Shown here: in pieces, positions 63,535 to 64,000 of the stretch
Layout: each line of letters begins with the position of its first letter
How positions within the stretch are numbered: the first letter of the stretch is position 1
From: an uncultured Rhizobium sp.
GTDB taxonomy: Bacteria > Pseudomonadota > Alphaproteobacteria > Rhizobiales > Rhizobiaceae
Assembly: GCA_945952415.1 (NCBI GenBank)
Contig: CAMFIF010000005.1
Coordinates: 62,001-126,000, forward strand
DNA length: 64,000 bases
Reading direction: 5' to 3'
Made by a program: the position numbers and the translations under genes
Notes under the pieces: model-generated
What the model was told of the DNA's origin: nothing
Database searches by the model: none
The model's input: the letters and a program-made list of their open reading frames with translations, nothing else

Positions 63535-64000
63535 TTACTGGAGGGGTTTTTCATAGCTGGTATCGAGCGTCAGCCGGCCAGAGAGGGCCGCAAGCCGCTT
63601 GATGAGTTCGGAGATCCCCTGAAGGGCGAGCATGAGGAAGCCCGCCACCAGCACGAGCTTGATCGGCCAGCGAATGAGGCCGCCGGAATTCTGCGACATT
63701 TCCCCCTGATGCCAGGAAAGGGCGAAAAAGGGCCAGCACATCCAGGCGAGATAGAGGGCCGCCGGGATCAGGAAAAAGAGGAAGCCGATCGTATCGATCA
63801 CCAACCGGGCCCGTTCGGAGACATTGCCGTAGATCAGATCGACCCGGACATGCTCGTTGCGTTGCAGCGTGTGCGAGGCCCCCATGAGGACGACGAAGCC
63901 GAACAGATACCACTGGATCTCCAGAAGCGCATTGGAACTGTAGCTGAAGAGATAGCGCGACACGGCATTGCCGGCCGAAATCAGGCAGCAGAACAGCACC
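63535..64000 (-). CDS. TRAP transporter small permease (DctQ family), 5' end outside window
   Basis: At least 154 residues of a DctQ-type subunit with four membrane segments, including the family block LEIQWYLFGFVVLMGASHTLQRNEHVRVDLIYGNVSERARLVID. The frame is still open at the window edge (a GTG at 63999 is not a convincing start), so the N-terminus is missing. It precedes the large permease gene by 23 bp. Confidence 0.9.
   Translation of the reverse strand, partial: VLFCCLISAGNAVSRYLFSYSSNALLEIQWYLFGFVVLMGASHTLQRNEHVRVDLIYGNVSERARLVIDTIGFLFFLIPAALYLAWMCWPFFALSWHQGEMSQNSGGLIRWPIKLVLVAGFLMLALQGISELIKRLAALSGRLTLDTSYEKPLQ

Overview
This 64-kb window is high-GC chromosomal DNA that reads as an alphaproteobacterium of the order Hyphomicrobiales (Rhizobiales), most probably family Rhizobiaceae. 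The evidence is the gene content (an ExoD-type protein, rhizobial small proteins, an ornithine decarboxylase with a leader that looks like the alphaproteobacterial speF RNA), the block emrR-emrAB / lacI-xylB-xylA / trhO / eda / lysS-gltX, which from memory resembles the Sinorhizobium meliloti chromosome, and dispersed palindromes of the form GTCATCCTCGGG-n-CCCGAGGATGAC. No rRNA, tRNA, prophage, transposase or CRISPR array was seen. Coding density is high and most long antisense open frames are GC-driven shadows.

Layout. 1-10.7 kb: the tail of an aldehyde dehydrogenase, a DMT transporter overlapping a formylglycine-type sulfatase/phosphonate monoester hydrolase, ExoD, a RbsD/FucU mutarotase, a nitrilase-family amidase, an RpiR regulator, endonuclease III, an Ada-like methyltransferase, transaldolase (with a possible 41-residue leader ORF) and a DUF1345 membrane protein. 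10.8-18.4 kb, all minus strand: a close counterpart of the E. coli ydcSTUV-patD putrescine uptake/gamma-aminobutyraldehyde dehydrogenase operon, with a LysR gene directly upstream and a perfect LysR-type box in front of ydcS; a second, GcvA-like LysR gene lies beyond. 18.4-27 kb: a catabolic block (GMC oxidoreductase, beta-hydroxyacid dehydrogenase, enolase-superfamily enzyme, then divergently a dimethylglycine/sarcosine-dehydrogenase-like flavoprotein and a non-pyrrolysine MttB-family methyltransferase). This block is the most likely place for an undescribed pathway, probably demethylation of an N-methylated compound. A nested inverted-repeat element of about 290 bp sits inside it.

27-42 kb: a rhizobial Ala/Glu-rich membrane-anchored protein, lysS, gltX, an SLC13/RCK permease, TerC, the EmrR-EmrAB efflux system with two matching operators, and a LacI-xylB-xylA xylose operon. 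42-50 kb: trhO, a WYL regulator with a VOC-EVE gene pair, KDPG aldolase, a DUF533 protein, a GNAT enzyme, a NicO-type metal exporter with a DUF1007 partner, and a LysR gene. 50-56 kb: a 526-bp leader (speF candidate) in front of ornithine decarboxylase and a GNAT enzyme, OmpW behind a perfect FNR/FixK box, and a CobW GTPase with a 72-residue His-rich insert followed by a small protein and a WD40 protein. 56-64 kb: an NmrA/HxlR divergent pair, a creatininase-family hydrolase, MarR and LacI regulators, a PuuD-like hydrolase, and a TRAP transporter whose TakP-like binding protein is convergent to its own permease genes.

Polyamine metabolism is a recurring theme: synthesis of putrescine (ornithine decarboxylase), uptake and oxidation (ydcSTUV-patD), and gamma-glutamyl-GABA hydrolysis (PuuD-like). 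Starts were chosen from Shine-Dalgarno spacing and family N-termini. Regulatory sites are pattern-based predictions.
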